A stretch of DNA of 64,000 nt from DATARH01 sp963734125 (GCA_963734125.1 CAVTGB010000081.1:48472-112471); one strand, 5' to 3'. Shown: positions 53,200 to 63,670, counted from the stretch's first letter. The notes: a model not told the origin generated them from the letters alone. A program made the numbers and translations.

Positions 53200-53213
53200 A
53201 GTGAACGTTCACT
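53200..53213. promoter_or_regulatory. TetR-type operator palindrome AGTGAACGTTCACT
   Basis: A perfect 14-bp palindrome in the 118-base gap between the TetR gene and the DUF2339 gene, containing TGAACGTTCA as in several AcrR/TtgR-like operators. A second, 10-bp palindrome (TATGATCATA, 53219-53228) follows six bases later in an AT-rich patch likely to be the promoter. The placement fits repression of the regulator's own gene and possibly of DUF2339. Confidence 0.7.
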
Positions 53214-53298
53214 TATTATATGATCATAACGACTTTGATGCAAGGCTCGTGCGCACCGCTCGCCGCTCGCGCGACAGCCGGGCCCGGAGGGTTTGGGC

Positions 53299-56003
53299 AT
53301 GGATTGGGATGATGTTTACCCCGGTTTCACGGTAGGGCTGGTGGCGGCGCTGGTGATTGCGCTGAAGGCTGTCGTGGATTTGGGCCGGCTGCGCGCGCAG
53401 TTCGTCCTGTTGACCGAGAAATTCGCGATCCTCGATACACGCGTGCTGCGGCTGGCCGAGCGCCTCGACGAGGCCGCGCCATCGCTGAGCGAGGCAGCCT
53501 CGCCGAGCCAGGTCGCGCCGCCGAGCGAGCCGGTCGCCCCGGCCGTGATGGAACCGCCCGCTTCTCCCGCCGAACCGCCCACCGCGCACGACGAAACCAG
53601 CGCGGCTCCGCAGGAACCCTTCACGATTCCCGAGGAACCGGGAGTCCCCGCGCCGCCCCCGCCCCCGCCCCCGCCTACCCTGCCGGGACGCGGCTGGGAA
53701 CAGCTCCTGGTCGAGCATTGGCTGGTGTGGGTTGGCGGCGCCGCGATGGCGCTCGGCGGCGCCTTTCTCGTCAAGCTGTCGATCGATCAGGGTCTGTTGA
53801 CGCCGCTGGTGCGGGTCATTCTCGGGGTCCTCCTCGGCGTCGGCTTGTCGGCCGCGGCGGAGTGGGTGCGGCGCCGCGAGCCGGCCGAGGACGCAGCAGC
53901 GGGCGGCGCTTCCTATGTGCCGCAGGCGCTCGCCGCGGCCGGTGCCGCGACGGTCTTTGCCAGCCTCTACGCGGCGCATGCGCTCTACGGGTTTCTCCCC
54001 GCCGGGCTGGCCTTTCCGCTCCTCGCCGCGACCGCCGGCGCGACCGTTCTGCAGTCGCTGCAGTACGGACCCCTTGTCGCCGCGCTCGGCCTAATCGGCG
54101 CGTTCGTCGTGCCGCTCTTAGTCACCAGCAACGCCCCGCAGGCGCTGCCGCTCTTCGCCTATCTCAGCATCGTGACGGCCGCCTCGCTCGCGCTCTTGCG
54201 GTTTCGCGAATGGTGGTGGCTGGCTTGGCCGTCGCTCGCGGGCGCGCTTCTGTGGGAGATGCTGTGGTTGGCGACGCCCCACGCGGTCGAGAGCCCGGTC
54301 GTCGCCGTTTATCTCCTCGTTCAGTTCGGCCTTTTCGTCGCGTTCCGCCGCGGCATCCCGTCGGTCGACTTCCTCGCCGGCATCGCCGACACCCCGATGG
54401 TGCGCGCGGTGACGCGCGTCGCCTTCTGGGCGATCGCCTACGGCCTCCTCGCGCTCGCGAATGCCGATGGGTTCAGCGACACCAGCGTCGGCGCCGCAAT
54501 CCTCGTCGCGATTGGCCTCCTCGGGCTCGCCTACCGCGACAGCCAGCTCGACGATGTCATCGCGGTGGCCGGCGTGCTCGCGCTGGCGCTCCTCGCCAGC
54601 TGGAACCTGCCGCTGCCGATCCCTGAGATGAGCCTCTGGGTCTTCAAGATCGAGACCGATCACGTCGCCGATTTTTCCATCGCCGCGACCCTCTTCACCC
54701 TGATCCTCGGCGGCGGCGGGTTTGCCGTACTGACGCGGGTCGCGCACCCCGGCCGCTGGGCGGCGCTGTCCGCCTCGGTGCCGCTCCTCGTCCTCGTCAT
54801 CGCCTACTGGCGGCTGCAGAAATTTGAGCTCGACGTCGCCTGGACCCTGACCGCCCTGGTGCTGGCGGGTCTCGAACTCGGCCGCCGCCTCGGTGGCCAG
54901 GCGGCGCAACCAAGGCATTGAGATCGAGAAGGCGCTCGCCGCCTATGCGATTGGCGTCCTCGGCAGCACGATCTTCGCCGCGACCCTGGCGCTGGGCGAC
55001 GCATGGCTGACGGTCGCCCTGGCGCTCCACTTGCCGGCGATCGGCTGGGTCGAAGGCCGCATCCGCTTGCCCATGTTGCGCCGGCTGGCGCTCGGGGTCG
55101 CCCTCGTCGTGCTGGTTCGGCTGGTCTTCAACCCCTACGTCCTCAGTTACCCGATCGGGTCGACGCCGATCTTCAACTGGCTGCTTTACGGCTACGGCAT
55201 CCCGGCCGCCGCGTTCATCGCCGCCACCCGGCAGTTCGGCCAAAGCCGCGACGATCTTCTCGTCGCGGTGCTCGAAGCCGGCAGTGCCGTCTTTTCCTTA
55301 TTGCTGCTGTCGCTCGAGCTGACCCACGCGATCTACGGCGATCTGAGAACCTTTCCGCTCGAGGATTTTGGCGCCGGGGCGGCACTTATCGGGCTGTGGC
55401 TCACCTTCGCCGGCGTCCTCCTCGCGGTGGGCGGGCGCCGACAGCGTCCGGTGCTGCGCCGGGGCGGCTGGCTGCTGCTGGCGGTGACGACCTTTGTCGC
55501 GCTCCTGTGGCAGCCGGTCATGCTGCTGTTCGGAGTGCGGGTCGGGAACCTGGCGATCGTCGACGCGCTCCTCCTCGCCGACGCGGCCCCGGCGGTGATC
55601 TACGCGACGATCGCCTGGCTGATCCGGGCGCGGCCGGTACTTCGCACGATCGCGCGGGTCCTCGCCGCGGCCTACGCCTTCGCCTGGATCACGCTGGAGA
55701 TCCAGCACGTCTTCCACGGCAATGTGGAGCTGTTCCGGAGCAGCACCGAGGCTGAATGGTACACCTATTCAGTAGCCTGGCTGGCCTTTGCCGGCGCCGG
55801 GTTTGCCGGCGGCCTCATCTGGCGCAACCGCTGGCTGCGCCGGGCCGGGCTCCTCGGCATCGGCATCGTCGTCGCCAAGGTATTTCTCTCCGACATGGAC
55901 CAATTGAGCGGCGTCTTGCGCGCCCTCTCCTTCCTCGGCCTCGGCGGCGACGCTGGTCGGCTTCGGCTACGCCTACCGCCGCTTTCGCCCGGCGCAGCCG
56001 TGA
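53299..56003 (+). CDS. DUF2339 polytopic membrane protein, frame broken twice
   Basis: About 900 residues of a DUF2339 protein with more than twenty hydrophobic helices. After an N-terminal helix and a Pro/Glu-rich stretch (APPPPPPPPTLPG), the domain starts EQLLVEHWLVWVGGAAMALG. The frame from the ATG at 53299 (after GGAGG) stops at 54921, but IEKALAAYAIGVLGSTIFAA continues in the next frame from about 54917. A second shift near 55945 restores the family ending LVGFGYAYRRFRP with TGA at 56001-56003. Function unknown; a cell-envelope role is often assumed. It diverges from the TetR gene. Confidence 0.78.
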
Positions 56004-58295
56004 CTATAGGAAGCTGTAGGGGTCGATATCGACCTGGAGGCGGGCGGAGCCGGCGAGGCGGACGCGCCCGAGCCACTCGCGCAGCACCGCCTGCAGGTTG
56101 ACCCGGCGTTCGGCCTTGACGAGAAAGCGCCTGCGGTGGCGCCGCCGCAGGATCGCGAGCGGCGCGGGGGCGGGGCCGAGCACCTCGACGCCCGGCAGGT
56201 GCGGTGCGGCGCGGGCGAGGGCGCGAGCCGCGAAATCGGCCACATCGGGATCGGGGGCACTGACGATGAGGGCGGCGAGACGCCCGAACGGCGGCAGTCC
56301 CGCGGCGCGGCGCGCATTCGCTTCGGCCGCCAGAAAGCCGTCGCGGTCGCCGGCGGCGAGCGCCACCATCACCGGGGAATCGGGCATATAGGTCTGGATC
56401 AGCACGCGGCCCGGCCGCTCGGCCCGCCCGGCACGCCCGGCGACCTGGTGGAGCAGCTGATAGGTCCGCTCGGCCGCGCGCAGATCGCCGCCACTGAGGC
56501 CGAGATCGGCATCGACGACGCCAACCAGCGTCAGCATCGGAAAATGATGGCCCTTGGCGACGATCTGGGTGCCGATCAGCACATCGTAGCGCTGCAGGAC
56601 CATGTCGTCGGCGAGTTGCGCCGCGGCGCGCGGGCCAGTCAGCAGGTCACTGACCATCAGCGCGATGCGCGCCTCCGGAAACCGCGCGGCCATCTCCTCC
56701 TTCAATCGTTCGACCCCCGGCCCGCACGGAACCAGGGTTCCGGCGGTCAGGCATTCCGGGCAGAGCGCCGGCACCCGCATCGCGTAGCCGCAATGGTGGC
56801 ACAGTAGCTGCCCGGTAAAGCGGTGCTCGACCAGCCAGGCGGTGCAACTCGGGCATTGCATCCGGTACCCGCAGGCGCGGCACAAGGTCAGGGGCGCATA
56901 GCCGCGCCGGTTGAGAAACAAGAGGGACTGCTCGCCGGCCGCCAGCGTCGCCCCGAGGGCCTCCACCAGCGGCGCGGAGAGGAACCGCCGGGGTTCGACC
57001 CGCTCCTTCCTCATATCGACGAGCGCGATCTCGGGCAGGCTCGCCTCGGCGTGGCGGCGCGGCAGATGCACCCGCTCGTAGCGGCCGCGCGCGAGGTTAA
57101 CCACGGTTTCCAAGGAAGGGGTCGCCGACACGAGGACGATCGGGATGGGCGCGAGCGACGCGCGCAGCACCGCCATGTCGCGGGCCTGGTAACACACCCC
57201 GTCCTCCTGTTTGTAGGAGGGGTCGTGCTCCTCGTCGACGATGATGAGGCCGAGTTCGGGGAACGGCAGAAAGAGGGCCGAGCGCGCGCCGACGACGATC
57301 TTCGCGCGGCCCGAGGCGACCGCCCGCCACGCTTCGCGCCGCTGGGTCTGCGACACGTCGGAATGCCATTCGACCGGCATCGCGCCAAAGCGGCGGCGGA
57401 ACCGGTCGAGCCATTGCGCCCCGAGCGCGATCTCGGGCAACAGGACCAAAACCTGGCCGCCGGCGGTGAGCGCCGCGGCGATCGCGGCGAAATAGGTCTC
57501 GGTCTTGCCCGATCCGGTGACCCCATCGAGCACCGTGACGCTGAAGCCGCCCGCGGTGGTGCGCGCAACGAGGCGGCTCGCCGCCCGCGCCTGGTCGGGC
57601 GACAGCGGCGGCCCCGCGGCGGCCCACGTACCAGGGGGCATTGGCGCAGGCTCCCCCGGCAGCAGCCTCTCGGCAAGATAACCGGCCTGAACGAGCCCGC
57701 GCACCACTGCCGCGCCGCAGGCTGCCCGCCTGGCAATGTCGGCAATCGACCAGGCCGAACCGTCGCGCAGGGTGTCTAGGACGCGCCGGCGCGCAGGAGT
57801 GAGCTTTTTTTCGGCGGCGGGGTCGTCGAGAGCGGCGAGACACGTCGGGGTGGCGGCGCAGACCCGGCGCGGCGGGGGCGGCAGCAGCGCCTCCTCGACA
57901 CTCATCGCCATGCGCAAGACGGCGCCTGGCGGGCTGAGCGTGTAGAGGGCGACGCGCTCGACAAAATGGCGCAGTTCCGGCCGCAGCCGCGGCGTCGGCA
58001 GAATGTCGAGGATCGGCTTCAGCCGCTCGATCGGGATCCCGGATCCCGATTCTTCGCCCGATTCCCCGATCCTCTGGTCCCACACCACGCCGATCACGCG
58101 CCGCGACCCGAGGCCGACGCGGACAAAGCTGCCGGGCTCCGGAACCGCCGCGCCCTCCGGCACAAGGTAATCGAGCGGCGCGGGCAGCGGCAACGGCAGC
58201 ATCACCGGCACCGTCGATCCGCGAGGCGGCCGATGGCTGTCCCAGCCGGCTCCCGCGGCGCTGTTGGCACGGCTATCGGGCATCGCTACACTCAT
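56004..58295 (-). CDS. priA: primosomal helicase PriA
   Basis: A 763-residue 3'-5' helicase that restarts stalled replication forks. It has LDYLVPEG in the N-terminal DNA-end-binding domain, Walker A VTGSGKTETYFAAI, the DEEH box (IIVDEEHDPSYKQ), the eight-cysteine zinc region (LCRACGYRMQCPSCTAWLVE then LCHHCG and LCPEC) and helicase motifs V-VI (GTQIVAKGHHFPMLTLVG, QVAGRAGRAERPG). The ATG at 58295 gives a standard length. It abuts the corrected stop of the convergent DUF2339 gene. Confidence 0.94.
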   Translation of the reverse strand: MSVAMPDSRANSAAGAGWDSHRPPRGSTVPVMLPLPLPAPLDYLVPEGAAVPEPGSFVRVGLGSRRVIGVVWDQRIGESGEESGSGIPIERLKPILDILPTPRLRPELRHFVERVALYTLSPPGAVLRMAMSVEEALLPPPPRRVCAATPTCLAALDDPAAEKKLTPARRRVLDTLRDGSAWSIADIARRAACGAAVVRGLVQAGYLAERLLPGEPAPMPPGTWAAAGPPLSPDQARAASRLVARTTAGGFSVTVLDGVTGSGKTETYFAAIAAALTAGGQVLVLLPEIALGAQWLDRFRRRFGAMPVEWHSDVSQTQRREAWRAVASGRAKIVVGARSALFLPFPELGLIIVDEEHDPSYKQEDGVCYQARDMAVLRASLAPIPIVLVSATPSLETVVNLARGRYERVHLPRRHAEASLPEIALVDMRKERVEPRRFLSAPLVEALGATLAAGEQSLLFLNRRGYAPLTLCRACGYRMQCPSCTAWLVEHRFTGQLLCHHCGYAMRVPALCPECLTAGTLVPCGPGVERLKEEMAARFPEARIALMVSDLLTGPRAAAQLADDMVLQRYDVLIGTQIVAKGHHFPMLTLVGVVDADLGLSGGDLRAAERTYQLLHQVAGRAGRAERPGRVLIQTYMPDSPVMVALAAGDRDGFLAAEANARRAAGLPPFGRLAALIVSAPDPDVADFAARALARAAPHLPGVEVLGPAPAPLAILRRRHRRRFLVKAERRVNLQAVLREWLGRVRLAGSARLQVDIDPYSFL

Positions 58296-58366
58296 TCCAT
58301 GATCACCCGGTGCCCCGCCCTGCTCGTTGTGCGCCCGCCGCTCCCGGCCGGGACGAGGGTGTAGCG

Positions 58367-59119
58367 GTGGCCGACCTGCCGCGCGACAAGCCGGACAGAG
58401 AGCGCGACGGCGCCGCGGCAGCCAAATTGCCGGATGAGATCGGCGGCCGCGAGATCGTCGCCTGGCTGCGCCGGCACCCCGACTTTCTCGATGCTCACCC
58501 CGAGGCGCTGCGCTTCCTGCGCGCACCCACCCGCGAGATTGGCGAGGATGTCGCCGATTTCCAGCATTTTCAGATCGAGCGGCTGCGTCGCGACCTGGCG
58601 CGCGTCAATCTCGAGCACCGTACCCTGATTGCCGCCAGCCGCGGCAATCTGGCAAGCCAGGGCCGGGTGCACAAGGCGGTGATCGCGATCCTGGCCGCCG
58701 CCAGCTTCGAGCAGCTCTTACAGACCGTGACGACAGACCTCGCCGTGCTCCTCGGTGTCGACATCGTCATGATCGGGGTCGAAAGCACGGCGGCCCCGGC
58801 GGGTCGGCTCACTCTGCACGGCATCCAGCTGTTGAAGGAGGGCGCGGTCGATGCGCTCATCGGCCCGGAGCGCACCGCGCTGTTGCGCGTCGACGCGGCG
58901 GCCGACCCGGTGCTGTTCGGCGCCGCCGCCGGGCTGGTGCGCTCGCAGGCCCTCTTGCGCCTGGGTTTTGGCCGCGGCGCCCCGGCTGGGCTCCTCTGCA
59001 TCGGGACGCGCCATCCCGGGCGGTTTCATCCGGGACTTGGCACCGAGATGCTGAACTTTCTCGCTCGGGCCCTCGGCATCACCATCGCGCAATGGCTGAA
59101 CCCGCCGCGCGCCGGATAA
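58367..59119 (+). CDS. DUF484 family protein
   Basis: A 250-residue protein with a GAF-like core. It has EIVAWLRRHPDFLDAHPEAL at the N-terminus and VADFQHFQIERLRRDLARVN, both typical of DUF484, then a predicted GAF fold ending at RFHPGLGTEMLNFLARALG. The family regularly precedes xerC in Proteobacteria, as here, and its role is unknown. The GTG at 58367 was chosen behind GACGAGGG. It overlaps xerC by 28 bases and diverges from priA. Confidence 0.86.
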   Translation: MADLPRDKPDRERDGAAAAKLPDEIGGREIVAWLRRHPDFLDAHPEALRFLRAPTREIGEDVADFQHFQIERLRRDLARVNLEHRTLIAASRGNLASQGRVHKAVIAILAAASFEQLLQTVTTDLAVLLGVDIVMIGVESTAAPAGRLTLHGIQLLKEGAVDALIGPERTALLRVDAAADPVLFGAAAGLVRSQALLRLGFGRGAPAGLLCIGTRHPGRFHPGLGTEMLNFLARALGITIAQWLNPPRAG

Positions 59120-60180
59120 CGCGCGGGACGCGCGCCCTCGCAGAAAAACCCTTCCCCTCGCTGCCCCAGCCGGTGCCGCTGGCGCGGTTTTCCGCCGCGG
59201 AGGATCTACGTGCTGCGATCGGCTTGTGGGCGGCCTGGCTCGGCGGCGAGCGCCGCGCCTCGCCGCACACGCTCGCTGCCTATGGCCGCGATCTCGCCTT
59301 CTTTCTCGATTTTCTAAAGGGACATCTCGGCGAGACGCCGGAGCTGGCGACCTTTGGCCGGCTGCGCCCGGCCGATTTCCGCGCCTATCTCGCCGACCGC
59401 GCGGCGCGGGTCGAGCGCGCCTCGATCGCGCGCGGGCTGTCGGTGGTGCGTGGATTCGTACGCTTTCTCGAACGCCGCGGCCTGGCGTCGAGCCCGGCGC
59501 TTGCGGTGCTGCGCGCGCCGAAGCTGCCGCACAGCGTGCCCAAACCGCTTTCGGTCGCCGACGCGGCCGAAATGATCGACGCGCCGGTGGGCTTGGGCGC
59601 GAGTGGTGTGACCAAGAGTCTCTGGCAGGCCAAGCGCGACGTCGCGGTGCTGACGCTCCTATACGGGTGTGGGCTGCGGATTTCCGAGGCGCTCGGGTTG
59701 AAGCGCCGCGAGGCGCCGGGAGAGGGGCCGATCACGATCACCGGCAAGGGCCAGAAACAGCGCATGGTCCCGGTGCTGCCGGCGGTCGGCGCGGCGATCG
59801 CCGATTACCTCGCCGCCTGCCCCTATGCGCTTGGCGCCGACGGTCCGCTCTTTGTCGGAGCGCGCGGCGGTCCGCTCAACCCGCGCCTCGTGCAGCGCCG
59901 GATGGAACAGCTGCGCGGCGCGCTCGGCCTCTCCGAGACCGCGACCCCCCACGCGCTGCGCCACAGCTTTGCCACCCACCTTTTGGGCGCCGGCGGCGAC
60001 TTACGCGCGATCCAGGAGCTTCTCGGCCACGCCAGCCTGTCGACGACGCAGCGCTATACGAGCGTTGAAACCGAGCGCCTGCTGGCGGTCTACGATGCGG
60101 CGCACCCCAGAGTGCGCGCAAATCCGCGTCCAAATGCGCACCCCCGGGAACCAAAAACCGGCCGGCCGAACCTATTATGA
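59092..60180 (+). CDS. xerC: tyrosine recombinase XerC
   Basis: A 362-residue site-specific recombinase that resolves chromosome dimers at dif with XerD. The core-binding domain has SPHTLAAYGRDLAFFLDFL. The catalytic residues are all present: Arg in YGCGLRISEALGL, Lys in TGKGQKQRMVP, His/Arg in PHALRHSFATHLL, His in LLGHASLSTTQ and the nucleophile in RYTSVETERL. Its place behind DUF484 supports XerC rather than a phage integrase. The start is inside the DUF484 gene. Confidence 0.93.
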   Translation: MAEPAARRITRGTRALAEKPFPSLPQPVPLARFSAAEDLRAAIGLWAAWLGGERRASPHTLAAYGRDLAFFLDFLKGHLGETPELATFGRLRPADFRAYLADRAARVERASIARGLSVVRGFVRFLERRGLASSPALAVLRAPKLPHSVPKPLSVADAAEMIDAPVGLGASGVTKSLWQAKRDVAVLTLLYGCGLRISEALGLKRREAPGEGPITITGKGQKQRMVPVLPAVGAAIADYLAACPYALGADGPLFVGARGGPLNPRLVQRRMEQLRGALGLSETATPHALRHSFATHLLGAGGDLRAIQELLGHASLSTTQRYTSVETERLLAVYDAAHPRVRANPRPNAHPREPKTGRPNLL

Positions 60181-60423
60181 ACTCGCCGCCGCCGGCGATG
60201 CCGAAGCGGCGATGACGTGGCTGGCAACACGGTCGCTCAGGCGGCCGACGAGCACATCGCGCATCGCCGCGGTCTCGGCGATTTCCAGTTCGATCGCCTT
60301 GATCGCGCCGAAGCACTGCGAGATCGTTGCCATCGCTTGGGCCGACTGATAGCGGCTGTACAATTTGCCGATATGCGCACTCAAATATTCAAGTTCAGCC
60401 CATTCCTGCGACGTCGTGTTCAT
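60175..60423 (-). CDS. small hypothetical protein
   Basis: An 82-residue frame behind GGCGGGGACC. The sequence (EWAELEYLSAHIGKLYSRYQ, then QAMATISQCFGAIKAIELEI) is largely helical and could form a coiled-coil or antitoxin-like bundle, ending in an Ala/Ser-rich tail. I do not recognise a family. It overlaps the xerC stop by six bases in the convergent sense. Codon use and the ribosome site make it plausibly real. Confidence 0.55.
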   Translation of the reverse strand: MNTTSQEWAELEYLSAHIGKLYSRYQSAQAMATISQCFGAIKAIELEIAETAAMRDVLVGRLSDRVASHVIAASASPAAASS

Positions 60424-60654
60424 GGTCCCCGCCTAGGAGCTCCGAGTTTTGGGGACTAGGCCCCAGGTCAAAATCCCGAGAGAGAAGTTCGAGCCCGGCG
60501 CGCCAACCGCGCCCCCATCTTCCGGCGCCCGATACCTCACGGAACGGCACGGACCCTGCCATCAATTGCTTGCGCCGAAGTTAAATTCCCCAGCCCTTCC
60601 GCGCCTTTTACCTTGCATCCAATGGATTATCGCGACCTGGCGGGCGGCTGGGCC

Positions 60655-61530
60655 CTAGCCTCCGAGCACCTCTTTCATCGTCGTGCCGATTGCGGCCGGC
60701 GATTGGGTCACCGTGACGCCGGCGCGGCGCAGCGCTTCCATCTTGTCGGCGGCGCCGCCCTTGCCGCCGGCGATGATCGCCCCGGCGTGGCCCATGCGGC
60801 GGCCCGGCGGCGCGGCGGCGCCGGCGATAAAGCCGACCGTCGGCTTCTTCTTTCTGTGGGTGCGCAGGAAGTCGGCGGCCTCCTCCTCGGCGGTGCCGCC
60901 GATTTCGCCGATCATGACGATGGCTTCCGTCTCATCGTCGGCGAGGAACATCTCGAGGACATCGATGAATTCGAGCCCGTGGATCGGGTCGCCGCCGATC
61001 CCGACGCAGGTCGATTGCCCGAGCCCGGCGGCGGTGGTCTGGGCCACCGCCTCGTAAGTCAAGGTGCCCGAGCGCGAGACGATGCCGACCCGTCCGCGGT
61101 TGTGGATATGGCCCGGCATGATGCCGATCTTGCATTCTCCCGGGGTGATGACGCCCGGGCAGTTCGGCCCGATGAGGCGGCCCTTCCACCCGTCGAGGCT
61201 GCGCTTGACGCGGACCATGTCGAGGACCGGGATGCCTTCGGTGATGCAGATGACCAGCTCTATCCCGGCATCGACCGCTTCGAGGATCGCATCGGCCGCG
61301 TAGGGCGGGGGGACGTAGATGACGCTGGCGGTGGCCCCGGTCTTGGCGCGCGCCTCGTGCACGGTGTCGAAGACCGGCAGATCGAGGTGCTTGGTGCCGC
61401 CCTTGCCCGGGGTCACGCCGCCGACCATCCGGGTTCCGTAAGCGATCGCCTGCTCGGAGTGGAAGGTGCCTTGCGACCCGGTGAAACCCTGGCAGATGAC
61501 CGTCGTTTGGGCGTTGACGAGGATCGCCAT
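60655..61530 (-). CDS. sucD: succinyl-CoA ligase alpha subunit
   Basis: A 291-residue TCA-cycle subunit. It has VICQGFTGSQGTFHSEQAIA near the N-terminus for CoA binding, VYVPPP-like IYVPPPYAADAI, CITEGIPVLDMV, and the phospho-histidine loop GRRMGHAGAIIAGGKG. The ATG at 61530 is seven bases after GGAGG; a GTG one codon earlier is the alternative. The start shares a base with the sucC stop. Confidence 0.97.
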   Translation of the reverse strand: MAILVNAQTTVICQGFTGSQGTFHSEQAIAYGTRMVGGVTPGKGGTKHLDLPVFDTVHEARAKTGATASVIYVPPPYAADAILEAVDAGIELVICITEGIPVLDMVRVKRSLDGWKGRLIGPNCPGVITPGECKIGIMPGHIHNRGRVGIVSRSGTLTYEAVAQTTAAGLGQSTCVGIGGDPIHGLEFIDVLEMFLADDETEAIVMIGEIGGTAEEEAADFLRTHRKKKPTVGFIAGAAAPPGRRMGHAGAIIAGGKGGAADKMEALRRAGVTVTQSPAAIGTTMKEVLGG

Positions 61531-62699
61531 CACGCCGCCTCCCGGGATGCCGCGACGACCTTGCGCGCGGCATCCTCGAAATTGTCGGCGGCGAGCAGCG
61601 GCAGGTTCGATTGGCTGAGGATGCGCCGGCCCAATTCGACATTGGTGCCTTCGAGGCGCACGACCAGCGGCACGTGCAGATTGACTTCGCGCGCTGCCGA
61701 CACGACGCCCTCGGCGATGACGTCGCAGCGCATGATGCCGCCGAAGATGTTGACGAGGATCGCTTCGACATTGGGGTCCGACAGGATGAGCTTGAAGGCG
61801 ACCGTCACCCGCTCCTTCGTCGCGCCGCCGCCGACATCGAGGAAATTGGCCGGGCTCCCGCCATACAGCTTGATGATGTCCATCGTCGCCATCGCCAGGC
61901 CCGCGCCGTTGACCATGCAGCCGATGTTGCCGTCGAGCTTGACGTAATTGAGGGCGTGCTTGCCGGCCTCGAGCTCGATCGGGTCTTCTTCGTCCTCGTC
62001 GCGCAGAGCCTCGATCTCGGGGTGGCGGAAGAGGGCGTTGTCGTCGAAGCCGATCTTGGCGTCGAGGGCGACGAGGTCGCCGGCCCCGGTCACGACCAGC
62101 GGGTTGATCTCGACGAGCGCCGCATCGAGATCGGTGAAGGCGCGGTAGAGCGCGCCGACAAAGCCGACCATCGCGCCGATTTGGGTGCCCGACAGACCGA
62201 AATCGAAGGCGAGGCGGCGGGCCAAAAATGGCGAAAACCCCGCGGCCGGATCGATCGCCAGGCGGAGGATCTTGTCGGGCGCCCGTTCCGCCAGCTCCTC
62301 GATTTCCATGCCGCCTTCGGCCGCTCCGATCAGCGTCACCCGCCCGAGGCGCCGGTCGATCGAGAGCGCGAGATAGAGTTCGCGAGCGATGTCAGAGGCG
62401 GCTTCGACATAGACCCGCTTCACCACGCGTCCCTCGGGACCGGTCTGGTGGGTCACCAGCGTGTGCCCGATCAGCGCGCGCGCGGCTGCGGCAACGTCGT
62501 CCTCCGAGCGCGCTATCTTGACCCCGCCCGCCTTGCCGCGCCCGCCGGCGTGGATCTGCGCCTTGACCGCCCACGCCTTGCCACCGAGCTGTTTCGCGGC
62601 ATCGACCGCCTCAGCCGCGGTATAGGCGACCTTGCCCGGCGGGACCGCGACGCCGAACTTCGCCAGCAGCTCTTTGGCCTGATATTCGTGGATGTTCAT
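61530..62699 (-). CDS. sucC: succinyl-CoA ligase beta subunit
   Basis: A 389-residue ATP-grasp subunit that forms succinyl-CoA ligase with SucD. It starts MNIHEYQAKELLAKFGVAVP, has AWAVKAQIHAGGRGKAGGVK, LVEINPLVVT, IGCMVNGAGLAMATMDIIKL, and the C-terminal VNIFGGIMRCDVIAEGVV. It overlaps mdh by four bases (ATGA). Confidence 0.98.
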   Translation of the reverse strand: MNIHEYQAKELLAKFGVAVPPGKVAYTAAEAVDAAKQLGGKAWAVKAQIHAGGRGKAGGVKIARSEDDVAAAARALIGHTLVTHQTGPEGRVVKRVYVEAASDIARELYLALSIDRRLGRVTLIGAAEGGMEIEELAERAPDKILRLAIDPAAGFSPFLARRLAFDFGLSGTQIGAMVGFVGALYRAFTDLDAALVEINPLVVTGAGDLVALDAKIGFDDNALFRHPEIEALRDEDEEDPIELEAGKHALNYVKLDGNIGCMVNGAGLAMATMDIIKLYGGSPANFLDVGGGATKERVTVAFKLILSDPNVEAILVNIFGGIMRCDVIAEGVVSAAREVNLHVPLVVRLEGTNVELGRRILSQSNLPLLAADNFEDAARKVVAASREAA

Positions 62700-63670
62700 T
62701 GGGCCGCCGCCGCCGGAGCCGCGCGCATCTTCTTGGCGATGTCGACGAGCCCCTTCACCGCGGCGCAGGATGCGTCGAACGCCGCCTTCTCGGCCGGATC
62801 GAGGGTGATCTCGACGATGCGCTCGATGCCGCCGGCGCCGATCACCACCGGCACGCCGACATAGAGGTCGCGGACCCCGTATTGGCCGGTCAGCCAGGCG
62901 GCGCAGGGCAATACCCGCTTCTTGTCGCGCAGGTAGGATTCGGCCATCGCGATCGCGGCGCTCGCCGGGGCGTAGAATGCCGAGCCGGTCTTGAGGAAAT
63001 TGACGATCTCGGCGCCGCCGTCGCGGGTGCGCGCGACGATCGCGTCGAGTTTCTCGTGCGTGGTCCAGCCCATCTTGACGAGGTCGGGGAGCGGAATCCC
63101 GGCGACCGTCGAATAGCGAATGAGCGGCACCATCGTGTCGCCATGGCCGCCCAGCACAAAGGCGGTCACATCCTCGACCGAGACCCCAAATTCCTCCGCC
63201 AGGAAATAGCGGAACCGCGCGCTGTCAAGGACGCCGGCCATCCCGACGACCCGGTTGGCGGGGAACCCGGTCGCCTCCTTCATGACCCAAACCATCGCGT
63301 CGAGCGGATTGGTGATGGTGATGACAAAAGCCTGCGGGCAGTGCGTCCGGATCGCCGCGCCGACTTCGCCGACGATCTTGGTGTTGATGCCTATGAGATC
63401 ATCGCGGCTCATGCCGGGCTTTCGCGGCACCCCGGCGGTGACGATGACGACATCGGCGCCCTTGATGTCGGCGTAGTTGTTGGTGCCGGTGACCTGAGCG
63501 TCGTAACCCTCGATCGAGGAACCCTGGACGATGTCGAGCGCCTTCCCCTGCGGCACGCCGTCGACGACATCGAACATGACAACGTCGCCCAGCTCCTTCA
63601 GACCGGCGAGCAAAGCGAGGGTGCCGCCGATCTGGCCGGCGCCGACGAGGGCGATCTTCCTGCGTGCCAT
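62696..63670 (-). CDS. mdh: malate dehydrogenase
   Basis: A 324-residue NAD-dependent enzyme of the lactate-like MDH group common in Alphaproteobacteria. It has the Rossmann motif ALVGAGQIGGTLALLAGLKE, VTAGVPRKPGMSRDDLIGIN, the substrate loop with three arginine-type contacts, and VLGGHGDTMVPLIRYS with the catalytic histidine. The ATG at 63670 follows GAGGAG at normal spacing; an ATG six bases earlier abuts that site and is less likely. It is followed directly by sucC. Confidence 0.97.
   Translation of the reverse strand: MARRKIALVGAGQIGGTLALLAGLKELGDVVMFDVVDGVPQGKALDIVQGSSIEGYDAQVTGTNNYADIKGADVVIVTAGVPRKPGMSRDDLIGINTKIVGEVGAAIRTHCPQAFVITITNPLDAMVWVMKEATGFPANRVVGMAGVLDSARFRYFLAEEFGVSVEDVTAFVLGGHGDTMVPLIRYSTVAGIPLPDLVKMGWTTHEKLDAIVARTRDGGAEIVNFLKTGSAFYAPASAAIAMAESYLRDKKRVLPCAAWLTGQYGVRDLYVGVPVVIGAGGIERIVEITLDPAEKAAFDASCAAVKGLVDIAKKMRAAPAAAAQ

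Noticed and set aside
59092..60180. Phage or integron integrase
   Set aside because: All XerC catalytic residues and the DUF484 neighbour point to the housekeeping recombinase, and no phage genes or attachment repeats are nearby.
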